A DNA stretch of 64,000 nt from JBFMAI01 sp040755725 (lineage in GTDB: Bacteria; Planctomycetota; Phycisphaerae; UBA1845; Fen-1342): NCBI GenBank assembly GCA_040755725.1, contig JBFMAI010000001.1:81151-145150 (forward strand). Reading direction: 5' to 3'. Shown here in pieces: positions 15,979-25,856 of this stretch. The notes under the pieces were generated by a model. It saw nothing but the letters and a program-made list of their open reading frames with translations, was not told the DNA's origin and made no database searches. The first letter of the stretch is position 1. Every line of letters starts with the position of its first letter. The position numbers were made by a program, and so were the translations under genes.

Positions 15979-16024
15979 AGCGCATCGGTCCGAGCAGCTC
16001 TGGCAATCGTACGCGAGCGAGTCT

Positions 16025-16711
16025 GTGTCTCAACGGCCGTCCATCTCACGCTCAGACCGTCTTCGCGCGGTGCTGGTTCCTGTAGCGCTATTCGTGGTCG
16101 CCGGAATCATGGCGGGGGGGCCGTGGGAGTTTCAAAGTCCGGTGGCCGTGGCGACGTTCGTGCCCACTTGGGCGGCCGATCCGACGCCGGTGCGTCAGCC
16201 CAGCCTGCGGCCTGAGATCACCGTGGCGGCGTACAGGTTTCGCTGCAGCGATTGCCACAAGCTCTTTCGCTCGCCGGCGGAGACCACGCGGTCGCTTACC
16301 CAGCACAGTCACATCGAGCTGAAGCACGGGATCAACACGCGGTGCTTCAACTGCCACCACATCGTCAATCGGGATGCGTTCGTGGATGACTGGGGGAACG
16401 AGATACCGTGGAATGAGCCGCCGCGGCTGTGCGCCAAGTGTCACGGTCCGGTGTACCGCGACTGGCTGCACGGGTCGCACGGCCGGAGCAACGGGTATTG
16501 GGACATGACGCGCGGGCCACAAGTGCGGCGGAAGTGCATCGAGTGTCACGATCCGCACCAGCCGCCATTCCCGCCGATGTCCCCCGCCCCGCCGCCGAAC
16601 ACGCTGCGGATGGGTGACCAGCGGCCCAGCGAGGCGCACCCGGGCGTGGTTGATCCGCTGCGCGTTTACCAGCAACGCGGGGCAGGGGGCACGTCGGAGG
16701 GCCAGCCATGA
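16025..16711 (+). CDS. tetraheme c-type cytochrome, membrane-anchored
   Basis: A protein of about 228 residues with one N-terminal hydrophobic helix at 15-31 (AVLVPVALFVVAGIMAGG) and a periplasmic part with four CxxCH heme sites: CSDCH 74-78, CFNCH 107-111, CAKCH 136-140 and CIECH 171-175. It is the first gene of the operon and overlaps the next by ATGA. In position it matches the small electron-shuttle cytochrome of nrf-type operons (NrfB) or the NrfH/CycX partner of epsilon-proteobacterial HAO. It has fewer hemes than NrfB and no NapC/NirT signature that I can see. The GTG start at 16025 is chosen because the predicted transcription start is near 15985; its ribosome site is poor and another GTG at 16085 is possible. 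Confidence 0.75.
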   Translation: MSQRPSISRSDRLRAVLVPVALFVVAGIMAGGPWEFQSPVAVATFVPTWAADPTPVRQPSLRPEITVAAYRFRCSDCHKLFRSPAETTRSLTQHSHIELKHGINTRCFNCHHIVNRDAFVDDWGNEIPWNEPPRLCAKCHGPVYRDWLHGSHGRSNGYWDMTRGPQVRRKCIECHDPHQPPFPPMSPAPPPNTLRMGDQRPSEAHPGVVDPLRVYQQRGAGGTSEGQP

Positions 16712-17685
16712 CCGACGCCGGGCCGCCGGAGATGACGCGCCGAGGCTTTCTGCGGAAGGGGGCCGCGACCGTGGCGGGCGTGTCGGCCGCGGCGGCGGCT
16801 CTGTCGCCTCTGCGTGAGCTGGCCCCGGACGACGTGCCGTCGATCGAGAAGTTCTTCCAGAAGCACTACAAGGAGATGACGCCGACGGAAAAGGAGGCCG
16901 TCCTCGACCGCGTTGCCCGCGAGGTGGAGCGACGTTACGCCGTCCGGCCGCACGTGTCCGACCCGCCGCCGCTGGACGGCGTCGAGTTCGTTTACGGGTT
17001 GAGCATCACCCGCTGCATCGGCTGCCGCAAGTGCGTACACGCGTGCGTCAAGGAGAACAACCAGTCCCGCGCGCCCGAGATTCAGTACATCCGCGTGCTG
17101 AAGATGCAGAAGGGCAGCATCGACGTCGAGACGTCGGACCACCACTACGACCCGCCGGTGGTCCCCGACCACGACAGTTACTACATGCCGGTGCAATGTC
17201 ACCAGTGTGCCAAGCCGCCGTGCGTCAAGGTCTGCCCGGTCGAGGCGACGTGGCAGGAGCCGGACGGTATCACGGTCATCGATTACGACTGGTGTATCGG
17301 CTGTCGGTATTGTGAGGCGGCCTGCCCCTACTGGGCGCGGCGGTTCAACTTCGCCAAGCCGGAGCTGTCCGCCGACCAGCTCAACCCCGACATGGCGTAC
17401 TTGTCGAACCGGCCGCGGGACAAGGGGGTGATGGAGAAATGCACGTACTGCCTGCACCGCACGCGGCGCGGGCGGCTGCCGGCGTGCGTCGAGGTGTGTC
17501 CGACCGGGTCGCGGAAGTTCGGCAACGTGCTCGATCCGAACAGTGAAATCTCGTACATCCTTCGGCAAAAGCGGATATTCGTTCTGAAGCAGGACGTAGG
17601 CACGTTGCCGCGATTCTTCTATTACTTCGACGAGCGCGGCAGCCGGTACCACGAGCCCATCGTGCCGGTGCAGCAGAGCGAGTGA
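16708..17685 (+). CDS. Tat-exported ferredoxin subunit with four [4Fe-4S] sites (NrfC/DsrO/HybA type)
   Basis: A 325-residue iron-sulfur electron-transfer subunit. A twin-arginine signal with RRGFLRKG at residues 11-18 shows export in folded form to the periplasm. All sixteen cluster cysteines are present in four sets: CIGCRKCVHAC, CHQCAKPPCVKVCP, CIGCRYCEAACP and CTYC with a later CVEVCP. The third and first sets start with the same CIGCR. This pattern is that of NrfC, DsrO and HybA, which carry electrons between a NrfD-type membrane subunit and a periplasmic partner. The start overlaps the stop of the tetraheme gene (ATGA), so translation is coupled. Confidence 0.88.
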   Translation: MTDAGPPEMTRRGFLRKGAATVAGVSAAAAALSPLRELAPDDVPSIEKFFQKHYKEMTPTEKEAVLDRVAREVERRYAVRPHVSDPPPLDGVEFVYGLSITRCIGCRKCVHACVKENNQSRAPEIQYIRVLKMQKGSIDVETSDHHYDPPVVPDHDSYYMPVQCHQCAKPPCVKVCPVEATWQEPDGITVIDYDWCIGCRYCEAACPYWARRFNFAKPELSADQLNPDMAYLSNRPRDKGVMEKCTYCLHRTRRGRLPACVEVCPTGSRKFGNVLDPNSEISYILRQKRIFVLKQDVGTLPRFFYYFDERGSRYHEPIVPVQQSE

Positions 17686-17687
17686 GA

Positions 17688-17775
17688 AGGTGACAAGGTG
17701 AAAAAGGGAAAAGGGGAAGGGACATCGGCGGGCTGTCACCTTATCGCTTTATCACCTTATCACTTTGTCACGCTC
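17688..17775. repeat. short imperfect tandem and inverted repeat (GTGACAAG / CACCTTATC units)
   Basis: The gap of 138 bases inside the operon is filled by near-repeats: GTGACAAGGTGAAAAAGGG on the left and, inverted, CACCTTATCGCTTTATCACC and TTATCACTTTGTCAC on the right. The two sides could pair into a long weak hairpin in RNA. Base composition differs strongly from the flanking genes. It could set the ratio of the upstream and downstream gene products. Confidence 0.6.
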
Positions 17776-17823
17776 CGGCCCGCGGCTTGCGATTCAAGGC
17801 GCTGTGAGAGGACTGACTGACGC

Positions 17824-19037
<1,214 letters not shown>

Positions 19038-19041
<4 letters not shown>

Positions 19042-20486
19042 AACTCACCTGGATCGCCACCATGACGTGCGGGGCCGCGCTGGCCGGTCTCGCGGCCCCG
19101 GCCGCCAGTCAGGTCTTCGGGCTGGCCGAGCTGTCCAAGGAGAGCAAGGCCTGCATCGACTGCCACAAGAAGGACAATCCCGCGATCTACCAGCAGTGGG
19201 GCCGGAGCAAGCACTACCGGGCGAGCATCGGGTGTTACGAGTGCCACGCTGCCGCCGAGGGCGAGCCGGACGCCTTCAAGCACGAAGGCCAGTGGATCGC
19301 GACCATCGTGTCGCCCAAGGACTGTGCCCGCTGCCACACGCGGGAGGCCCGGGAGTTCTCCGATTCGCACCACTCCAAAGGTGCCCGCATCCTCGGCTCG
19401 CTGGACAACACGCTGGCCGAGATCGTCGAAGGCAATCGCGGCATGGTGACGCCCGCCTTCCAGGACGGCGTCGCGGCCTCCGCCGTCCTCGGCTGCTGGC
19501 AATGCCACGGCAGTGAGATCAAGGTGCTGCCCGGCGGCAAGCTCGACCCGGCCACGTGGCCGAACACCGGCATCGGGCGGATCAATCCCGATGGCAGCGA
19601 GGGATCGTGCTCGGCCTGTCACAGCCGACACGCTTTCTCCGCCGAGCAGGCCCGCCACCCGGACAACTGCGGCAAGTGCCACATGGGGCCGGACCACCCC
19701 CAGAAGGAGATCTACGAGGAATCCAAGCACGGGATCGCGTTTCGCGCCAACATCGACAGGATGAACCTGGACTCGGCGAAGTGGATCGTTGGGGAGGATT
19801 ACAGCGCGGCGCCCACCTGCGCGACCTGCCACATGAGCGCCACCAAGAACCAGCCGGTCAATCACGACGTGGGCCTGCGGATCAGTTGGAACAACCGGCC
19901 GGTGCTGTCGATCCGGCCCGAGGTCAGCGACAAGAAGATGGGGCTGCCCGGGGCGGAGATCGGCTGGGAGAAGCGGCGGGCCAACATGAAGGATGTCTGC
20001 CGCAACTGCCACGAGCAGCAGTGGGTGGACAACTTCTACGTGCAGTACGACGCGCTGATCGACCTGTATCACCAGAAGTTCGCCCAGCCGGGGCAGGAAC
20101 TGATGAAGCTCGCCAAGCCGCTGCTGAAGCCGGTCGAGTTCACGAACAACGTCGACTGGGTGTGGTACGAGTTGTGGCACCACGAGGGGCGCCGGGCGCG
20201 GCACGGGGCCTCGATGATGGGCCCGGATTACACGCATTGGCACGGGACCTACGAGGTCGCCAAGCACTTCTACGTCAAGCTGATTCCGGACCTGGAAGAG
20301 CTGGTCGACAAGCACAAGGACTCGCCGGACGCCGACCAGGCCGCCGCCGCCAAGAAGCTGGCCGAGAAGATCGACGAGGTGCTCAATTCCGCCAACCACC
20401 GCTGGTCCCTGAACAAGATGGACCCGGCGGAAGTGCAGAAGCGCAAGCAGCAGATGGAGGAGTTCCAGAAGCGCTACGGCAAGTAG
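19038..20486 (+). CDS. octaheme cytochrome c, hydroxylamine-oxidoreductase (HAO) family
   Basis: A 482-residue periplasmic protein with a signal peptide at 1-24 and eight CxxCH sites: 39-43, 66-70, 96-100, 153-157, 191-195, 211-215, 261-265 and 321-325. The C-terminal helical part has the HAO hallmark ELWHHEGRRARHGASMMGPDY followed by WHGTYEVAKHFY. HAO proteins oxidise hydroxylamine or, in the reductive epsilon-HAO type, reduce nitrite. The cross-linked catalytic tyrosine of oxidative HAO is in this region; Tyr398 in GPDY is a candidate, but alignment is needed. The last 50 residues are a charged helix. It is the last gene of the operon, overlapping nrfD by ATGA. The upstream frame that extends to 17895 is a shadow of nrfD. 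No haoB, ammonia monooxygenase or cytochrome c554 gene is near, which favours reduction. Confidence 0.85.
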
Positions 20487-20660
20487 CGGCGGCGCCCCCG
20501 CCCGCCGTGGGGAGCATCGGCGTCCCGCCGGCGTGTGACGGCGTGTGACGGCGGGGCGGCATGTCCGTACGTCCCGGCGGCCGGCGGGGCCCTCGACGGG
20601 TCTCACCGGCGGGGGTATAGAATCCGATAGAAAGAGCGTTTAGTACGCGACAGGTGCCCG

Positions 20661-21773
20661 GTGGAAGAAAACGGCCCCCTCAAAATCGCCAAAGACCATC
20701 AGCGCTTCCGGCAGATCGTCAAGGGGCGCATCCGTAAGGACTTGCGCAAATTCCTCACCCGCGGCGAACTGCTCGGCAAGGAGGGTAAGCACCTCGTCAG
20801 CATCCCCGTCCCCGGCATCGACCTCCCCCATTTCCGCTACGGCGACAACAACGACCAGGGCGTCGGCCAAGGCGACGGCCAGGCCGGCCAGACCGTCGAT
20901 GGTGATGACAGCGGCATCGGTCCCGGCGGCACCGAGCCCGGCCGTCACATCCTCGAAGTCGAAATCTCGCTCGAAGAGCTGGCCGACATCCTCGGTGAAG
21001 AGCTTCAGCTTCCCCGCATCCAGCCCAAGGGCAAGCACAACATCACCGCGGTCAAGGAGCGTTACAGCAGCATCCGGCAGAGCGGCCCGGAGTCGCTGCG
21101 GCACTTCAAGCGGACGTTCCGCCGGGCGCTGCGGCGCATGATCATGACCGGCGCGTACGACCCCAGCAACCCGTGGATCGTGTTCGAGCGTTCGGACAAG
21201 TTGTACCGGAGCTGGAAGCCGGTGCGCAAGCCGCAGTCCAATGCCGTCATTGTCTACATGATGGACGTCTCCGGCTCGATGGGGCACGAGCAGAAGGAGC
21301 TGGTGCGGCTGGAGGCGTTCTGGATCGACGCGTGGCTGCGGCGGAACTACGAGGGAATCGAGAGCCGGTACATCGTGCATGACGTGCAGGCGGGCGAGGT
21401 GGACCGGGAGACGTTCTTCCACCTGCGCGAGGACGGGGGGACGAAGATTTCCAGCGCGTTCCGCTTCTGCCGGGAGCTGCTGGACAAGCACTACGCTCCG
21501 GACGAGTGGAACGTGTACCTGTTCCACTTCTCCGACGGTGACAACTCGTCCGAGGCGGACTCGCGCGAGTGCTGCCAGATCCTGCGCGAGAACCTGCTGC
21601 CGCGGTCCAACCAGTTCGGCTACTGCCAGGTGGCCAGCGCGTACGGCAGCGGGCACTTCATCAGCGTCCTGCGGGAGCAGCTCGGCGACGCCGAGAACAT
21701 GGTCACCAGCCGGGTCAACACCAAGGACGACATCTACGACAGCATCAAGGAGTTCTTCGCCAAGGGCCGCTGA
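20661..21773 (+). CDS. DUF444 / YeaH-YhbH family protein
   Basis: A 370-residue protein of the UPF0229 (YeaH/YhbH) family. The N-terminal part has KDHQRFRQIVKGRIRKDLRKFL; a Gly/Asp-rich linker lies at about residues 55-95. The C-terminal part is a von Willebrand A-like domain with the metal-site motif DVSGSMG and later HFSDGDN and GTKISSAF. In most bacteria it is encoded with the serine kinase PrkA and the SpoVR-like protein, which act together in stress and starvation. Neither gene is next to it here. GTG 20661 gives the expected N-terminus MEENGPLKIAKDHQRF. A short gap with a possible promoter separates it from the octaheme gene, so it is not clearly part of that operon. Confidence 0.85.
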   Translation: MEENGPLKIAKDHQRFRQIVKGRIRKDLRKFLTRGELLGKEGKHLVSIPVPGIDLPHFRYGDNNDQGVGQGDGQAGQTVDGDDSGIGPGGTEPGRHILEVEISLEELADILGEELQLPRIQPKGKHNITAVKERYSSIRQSGPESLRHFKRTFRRALRRMIMTGAYDPSNPWIVFERSDKLYRSWKPVRKPQSNAVIVYMMDVSGSMGHEQKELVRLEAFWIDAWLRRNYEGIESRYIVHDVQAGEVDRETFFHLREDGGTKISSAFRFCRELLDKHYAPDEWNVYLFHFSDGDNSSEADSRECCQILRENLLPRSNQFGYCQVASAYGSGHFISVLREQLGDAENMVTSRVNTKDDIYDSIKEFFAKGR

Positions 21774-21856
21774 ACGCGGCCGGGGGGCTGGCGGGGGCGC
21801 GGGGATTCGTCTTAAATAGGCGAACGCCGGTCGCCCATGCCGACCGGCCTACGAGT

Positions 21857-22375
21857 ATGGCCACGCAGCGCCGCAACACCGTCGCCGTCTTCCAAGGGTC
21901 GTTCGACCCGGTCACGTTCGGGCACCTGGATGTGATCCGCCGGGCCGCCCGCATGTTCAACGAGCTGATCGTGGGGATCGGGAAGAACCCCGACAAGGAG
22001 CAGCTCTTCACGCCGCAGGAGCGCTTGGAGCTGCTGCTGCCGCACTTGGCGGACCTGCCGAACGTGCGGGCGGCGACCTACGACGGGCTGACGATCGACT
22101 TTGTGCGGGAGTGCGGGGCGGACGTGCTGGTGCGCGGGATTCGGGACATGGCGGACCTCAACCACGAGGTTCAACTGGCCACGCTCAACCGGCTGATCGG
22201 CAATGTGGAGACGGTGTTCATTCTAACCAGCGATCAGCATGTGCTGACCTCCAGCACATACATCAAGCAGATCTACGAGATGGGCGGCGGGGACATCAGC
22301 CGCATCCGGCAACTGGTGCCCGAGAACGTCGCCCAGCGCCTGGCGGGGCGGCTCAAAGGCCGGGGAAACGAATGA
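21857..22375 (+). CDS. coaD: pantetheine-phosphate adenylyltransferase
   Basis: A 172-residue enzyme of coenzyme A synthesis; it adenylates 4'-phosphopantetheine to dephospho-CoA. The nucleotidyltransferase opening GSFDPVTFGHLDVIRRA holds the HxGH-type motif, here TFGH as usual for this family. NPDKEQLFTPQERLEL follows, then VRGIRDMADLNHE (substrate-binding Arg) and the C-terminal STYIKQIYEMGGG close to the consensus ISSTxVR site. A start at ATG 21857 gives the normal length; the open frame upstream is over the end of the DUF444 gene. The stop overlaps the start of the phosphoesterase gene (ATGA). Confidence 0.93.
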   Translation: MATQRRNTVAVFQGSFDPVTFGHLDVIRRAARMFNELIVGIGKNPDKEQLFTPQERLELLLPHLADLPNVRAATYDGLTIDFVRECGADVLVRGIRDMADLNHEVQLATLNRLIGNVETVFILTSDQHVLTSSTYIKQIYEMGGGDISRIRQLVPENVAQRLAGRLKGRGNE

Positions 22376-23646
22376 GCGGGCCGCGCGCGGACTTGCGTTG
22401 TGGTCGTCCAGGCGTGGCGCGGCCGCGGGCCGTGCTCGGGTGGGTCGGGCTGGCCCTGCTGCTGGCGGCCGTCCTGTACGCCGTCGCCCCGTGGGTCCTC
22501 CCGGTACGGGTCTACGAGGGGCCGATGGTGCAGGACGCCGGCCCCGACGGCCTCACGCTGGTGTGGTTCACGACGCGACCGGCGACCTGCACCGTGGCCG
22601 TGGAACCGGGGGCGGCGGAGCGGATTGAGCCGGCGTCGGCCGACGGTTGCCGGCAGCGCGTGCGTCTCCTGGGGCTCGAACCGGGACGGCGTTATCCGTA
22701 CGAAATCCGCGTGGGTTCGCGGGCGCTGACGCAGGGATTGGAGTTCAGAGCGCCCGCCGACGCCGGCGACCCCTACAGCTTCTTCGTCTTCGGGGACAGC
22801 GGCGACGGGAGCCGGGCGCAGTACCGGCTGGCCGCCCGGATGCTAGCCGTCGATCCGCCGGACTTCGTGCTCCACACGGGCGACCTCGTGTACATGGACG
22901 GCGCGCGGCATCGCTATGAGGAGCGGTTTTTCGCTCCGTACCGGACGCTACTGGCCCGCGTGCCGTTCTGGCCGGCGCTGGGCAACCACGACATCGACAA
23001 GAAGACCCGCGAGGTGGTTGCGTACCACGAAGTGTTCGATCTGCCGGACAACGGGCCGCCCGGCGCGGAGCCCGACCGCCACTTCTGGTTCGATTACGCC
23101 TCCTGCCGGGTCGCGGTGTTCGACAGCAACCTGGACGAGGAGACGCTGCGGCACGACGTGGCCCCGTGGCTGAGCACGGTGCTGGCGGAGCCCGGGCCGC
23201 GCTGGCGCTTCGTGTGCTTCCATCACCCACCGTACACCGGCGGCAAGTACAAGCCCGACGAACGCCTCCAGCGCGTCATCGTCCCCGTGCTCGACGCCGC
23301 CCACGTGGACCTGGTGTTCAACGGGCACGATCACATGTACCAGCGCACGAAGCCCTTGCGGTCAGGCCAAGTGGTCAAAGAAGGTGAAGGCACGGTCTAC
23401 ATCGTCAGTGCGGCGGGTGGGGCCAAGCTCTATGAGCCGGCCGCCAGCCGGCCGGAGTACATCGCCGTGCTGCACAACGAGACCCACAGCTTCACGCAGG
23501 TGCTGGTGCGTGACGACGAACTGACGCTGCGGCAGATCGACGTGGACGGGCGTGTACTGGACGACTTCACGCTGCGCAAGTCGCCGCCGGCAGTGGACGA
23601 AGTCCCCGCGTCCGAGCCCAGCGAGCAACCGGTCGGCGGTAACTGA
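22372..23646 (+). CDS. membrane-anchored purple-acid-phosphatase-like metallophosphoesterase
   Basis: A 424-residue protein. One hydrophobic helix at residues 23-42 (VGLALLLAAVLYAVAPWVL) anchors it. A fibronectin-III-like N-terminal domain is seen at 50-125 (GLTLVWFTTRPATC, LGLEPGRRYPYEIR), as in purple acid phosphatases. The phosphoesterase domain has the five metal blocks: FGDSGDG, HTGDLVYMDG, GNHD, HHPPY and GHDHMYQR. The extracytoplasmic location and FnIII domain agree with release of phosphate from organic esters, but the substrate is unknown. The protein ends in a Pro/Glu/Ser-rich tail. It is coupled to coaD by a 4-base overlap and followed by repeat copy E. Confidence 0.8.
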   Translation: MSGPRADLRCGRPGVARPRAVLGWVGLALLLAAVLYAVAPWVLPVRVYEGPMVQDAGPDGLTLVWFTTRPATCTVAVEPGAAERIEPASADGCRQRVRLLGLEPGRRYPYEIRVGSRALTQGLEFRAPADAGDPYSFFVFGDSGDGSRAQYRLAARMLAVDPPDFVLHTGDLVYMDGARHRYEERFFAPYRTLLARVPFWPALGNHDIDKKTREVVAYHEVFDLPDNGPPGAEPDRHFWFDYASCRVAVFDSNLDEETLRHDVAPWLSTVLAEPGPRWRFVCFHHPPYTGGKYKPDERLQRVIVPVLDAAHVDLVFNGHDHMYQRTKPLRSGQVVKEGEGTVYIVSAAGGAKLYEPAASRPEYIAVLHNETHSFTQVLVRDDELTLRQIDVDGRVLDDFTLRKSPPAVDEVPASEPSEQPVGGN

Positions 23647-23650
23647 TCGG

Positions 23651-23758
23651 GAATACGGGTATTCAGGGACGTGGGACACGGGACGGAAGGGCGAGCCTCC
23701 CGGCGAGCCGCGGCTCGGCAGTCCCGGCGCGCCGGTATCGCACGACCGTGAAAACCCC
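23651..23758. repeat. interspersed palindromic repeat, family 1, copy E
   Basis: Left flank GGAATACGGGTATTCAGGGACG, core GAAGGGCGAGCCTCCCGGCG, then GAGCCGCGGCTCGGCAGTCC, and right flank ATCGCACGACCGTGAAAACCCC. The left and right flanks are inverted relatives (GGTATTCAnGGACGTG / CACGACCGTGAAAACCCC), so the element has terminal inverted repeats. Confidence 0.75.
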
Positions 23759-23759
23759 C

Positions 23760-24749
23760 TTAGCCCGGCTCGTCGGCGGGTTGGCTCTCGGGCGGTGCGG
23801 GCTCCGTAGGGGCGGGCTCGACGACGCCGGCCAGCCCGCGGCAGGCCACCAGCAGTTCCTCCCCCGGCACCTCATGTCCGGCGATTCCCAGCGGGTCGAG
23901 GGCCTTGGGGTGGTCGCCGCCGACTTCCAACAGGAAGGTGCGCAACTGATTGGCGGTCGCGCCGTCCAGCGCCGGAGCGGCGATCCACAGGCGGTCGGGA
24001 ACGGCTACCGTCCTTGCCACTACGCGCAACCGGTCCCGCGCGGGCTCCCCCTCTTTTGTACTGCGCTCGGGGAAGCCTTCCCAGGCGGCTTCGTCGATGA
24101 AGCCGGCTGCGGAAGAGCCGTTGATCACCGATTGGGCGACGGAGCGGCTGTCGGGCAGGTGCTTCAGCGACCCGGGCACGGGGAGTACTTCCAGCGCCAG
24201 GTCCGTGCGCGAAAGCCCGGCATCCTTGAGGAGTTGCAGCGCGGCGACGTGCAAGCGCGAGTCCTCCGCCGGGCCGAACGCGACCGTGAGGCCGCGCAGG
24301 TCCGTCGGCTGCTTCACCAGGGAATCCGGCGGCACAACCAGTAAAGCGCTGCGGGCCGGCCGCCCCTCCCGATCCACCGTGACCACCAACACCCGCGACC
24401 GCGTCGCTTCCGACAGACGCGCGTATTGAGCGGGCGTCACGATCGCCGCGTGATACCACCCCGTGTCAAAACCCGTCTGTATCTGGAATGGGAAGCACAC
24501 GTCGATGGCAACGGGGCGCTGGAGGGAGCGCGTCATGGCTTCCTGAAGGGGGCGATACGAGTTGAACGGGTTGATGGCCTGGACCGCCGCCTGGGCGGGC
24601 TGGTCCATGACGGTGGCAATGGACAGCGGCTTCTTCTGGAGGCCGATGAGGCCGAGAAGGTGCAGACCGGCCGTTCGGCAGGCGATCCCCGATCCCGCCA
24701 GCACAATAAGTGACCACACCATGACGTGTGGCAGCGCGTTCCTTCGCAT
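23760..24749 (-). CDS. PhnD-like periplasmic substrate-binding lipoprotein
   Basis: A 329-residue secreted protein of the phosphate/phosphonate ABC-transporter binding family (PF12974 type). A short N-terminus with GSGIAC gives a probable lipoprotein site. The order NPFNSYRPLQEAM, then FDTGWYHAAIVTPAQYARL, LRGLTVAFGPAEDSRLHVAALQLL, and SAAGFIDEAAWEGF follows the type II binding-protein fold. No permease or ATPase gene is adjacent, so it may be a sensor, or an orphan component. ATG 24749 has AAGGAG with 6 bases spacing; a second start at 24764 is in frame. It lies 28 bases after pyrK on the same strand and so shares its leader. Confidence 0.7.
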   Translation of the reverse strand: MRRNALPHVMVWSLIVLAGSGIACRTAGLHLLGLIGLQKKPLSIATVMDQPAQAAVQAINPFNSYRPLQEAMTRSLQRPVAIDVCFPFQIQTGFDTGWYHAAIVTPAQYARLSEATRSRVLVVTVDREGRPARSALLVVPPDSLVKQPTDLRGLTVAFGPAEDSRLHVAALQLLKDAGLSRTDLALEVLPVPGSLKHLPDSRSVAQSVINGSSAAGFIDEAAWEGFPERSTKEGEPARDRLRVVARTVAVPDRLWIAAPALDGATANQLRTFLLEVGGDHPKALDPLGIAGHEVPGEELLVACRGLAGVVEPAPTEPAPPESQPADEPG

Positions 24750-24777
24750 GGCCAGCTCCTTCATGACCGCGGTGCGA

Positions 24778-25755
24778 TTATGCTCGATGCATGTCGCTAT
24801 AGTCGAGAAGGTCGTCCCGGTCAAACACGGGGCCGTCGGTGCAGGCGAGCTTCCAGCGCCAACCGTGCAGCGTCGCGGGGTCGCGGACGCGGACACAGCA
24901 GGACAGGCACGTCCCCAGGCCGCAGCCCATCGGGCGCTCGATGCACAACTGGCACGCCACTCCCGCCGCCCGCGTCCACCGGGCCACGGCGCGGAGCATT
25001 GCGTCCGGACCGCAGGCGAAGACCGTAGTGGGACGGCGCCGCTCCGCCCCTGACCACCACGCGTCAAGCGCATCGGTGACCACTCCGGCCCGACCGATGG
25101 ACCCGTCGTTGCTGGTGACCGCCAGCGCAAAACCTGCGCCGCCCGGCCAGGCGTAGCACGGCGTCGGCGTACCGTCGGGTCGCGGCTCGGCGGACAGAAG
25201 CACGGGCAGCAGTTCCCGCCGCGTGACGCCCAAGAAAGCCGACACGTCGCGGCGCCCCAGTTCGTGCAGTCGGCGCGCGAGATATAGCAGCGGCGGGACG
25301 CCCACGCCGCCGCCGACCAGGACCAGCGCGACATCCTCAGCCGGGATGCGGAAGCCGCGTCCCAGCGGACCGGTGATGTCCACGACGCGCCCCGGCCGCA
25401 AGTGCTCCAGCCAGCGTGTTCCGGGCCCCACGGTGCGTGAGATGATCCTCAGGTGAACGCGACCGTCGGGGCCGGTCCAACGATCCGCGATGCTGAAAGG
25501 CCGTCGCAAGAATGCGCCCGGCGGTGTCAGCGTGCCGCCCGACAGGGACGGAAAACCGTCTGCGGGCCAGTCCACGACGGCGTTGTGCTCATGTTCCGAG
25601 TCGCGGCAGAGTACCTGCAAGAACTGGCCGGGGGTGCTGTCCGGGAATGTGGGCAGCGCGAACTCGACCTGCACATGTTCGCGGCAGAGCGCCTCGGCCG
25701 CGACAACCGGAGCGAGTGAAGCACAGGCGATGGGAGCAGGCGACTGCGCACTCAT
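24778..25755 (-). CDS. pyrK: dihydroorotate dehydrogenase electron-transfer subunit (PyrK)
   Basis: A 325-residue flavin and iron-sulfur protein that passes electrons from type 1B dihydroorotate dehydrogenase to NAD+ in pyrimidine synthesis. The FAD-binding part has RRPFSIAD (flavin motif RxYS) and GPLGRGF. The NAD-binding part has LVGGGVGVPPLLYLARRL and VFACGPDAML. The C-terminal [2Fe-2S] site is CQLCIERPMGCGLGTCLSC followed by ACTDGPVF. It is longer than Bacillus PyrK (256) because of inserted loops. No pyrD lies in the window, so the partner gene is elsewhere. The leader has a promoter and a terminator-like hairpin 60 bases before the start codon (entries at 25815-25951). The start codon ATG 25755 has a weak ribosome site. 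Confidence 0.88.
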   Translation of the reverse strand: MSAQSPAPIACASLAPVVAAEALCREHVQVEFALPTFPDSTPGQFLQVLCRDSEHEHNAVVDWPADGFPSLSGGTLTPPGAFLRRPFSIADRWTGPDGRVHLRIISRTVGPGTRWLEHLRPGRVVDITGPLGRGFRIPAEDVALVLVGGGVGVPPLLYLARRLHELGRRDVSAFLGVTRRELLPVLLSAEPRPDGTPTPCYAWPGGAGFALAVTSNDGSIGRAGVVTDALDAWWSGAERRRPTTVFACGPDAMLRAVARWTRAAGVACQLCIERPMGCGLGTCLSCCVRVRDPATLHGWRWKLACTDGPVFDRDDLLDYSDMHRA

Positions 25756-25814
25756 TTGGCACCGTGGAATGGCATCATAGACCCGGCGTGCGAGAGGCGA
25801 TGCGTGGCGGCGGC

Positions 25815-25856
25815 AAAAAAACTTCCGGGCTCGAACCCGCAGGTCGAACCCGGAAG
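25815..25856 (-). terminator. intrinsic terminator in the pyrK leader (candidate attenuator)
   Basis: On the minus strand, CTTCCGGG and CCCGGAAG form an 8-bp stem (25822-25856), with an inner TCGA/TCGA extension, and seven Ts follow at 25815-25821. It lies 60 bases before the pyrK ATG, downstream of a promoter. Nothing on the plus strand ends here, and the T-run is only on the minus side. It would stop transcription before pyrK unless the stem is opened. Confidence 0.75.
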
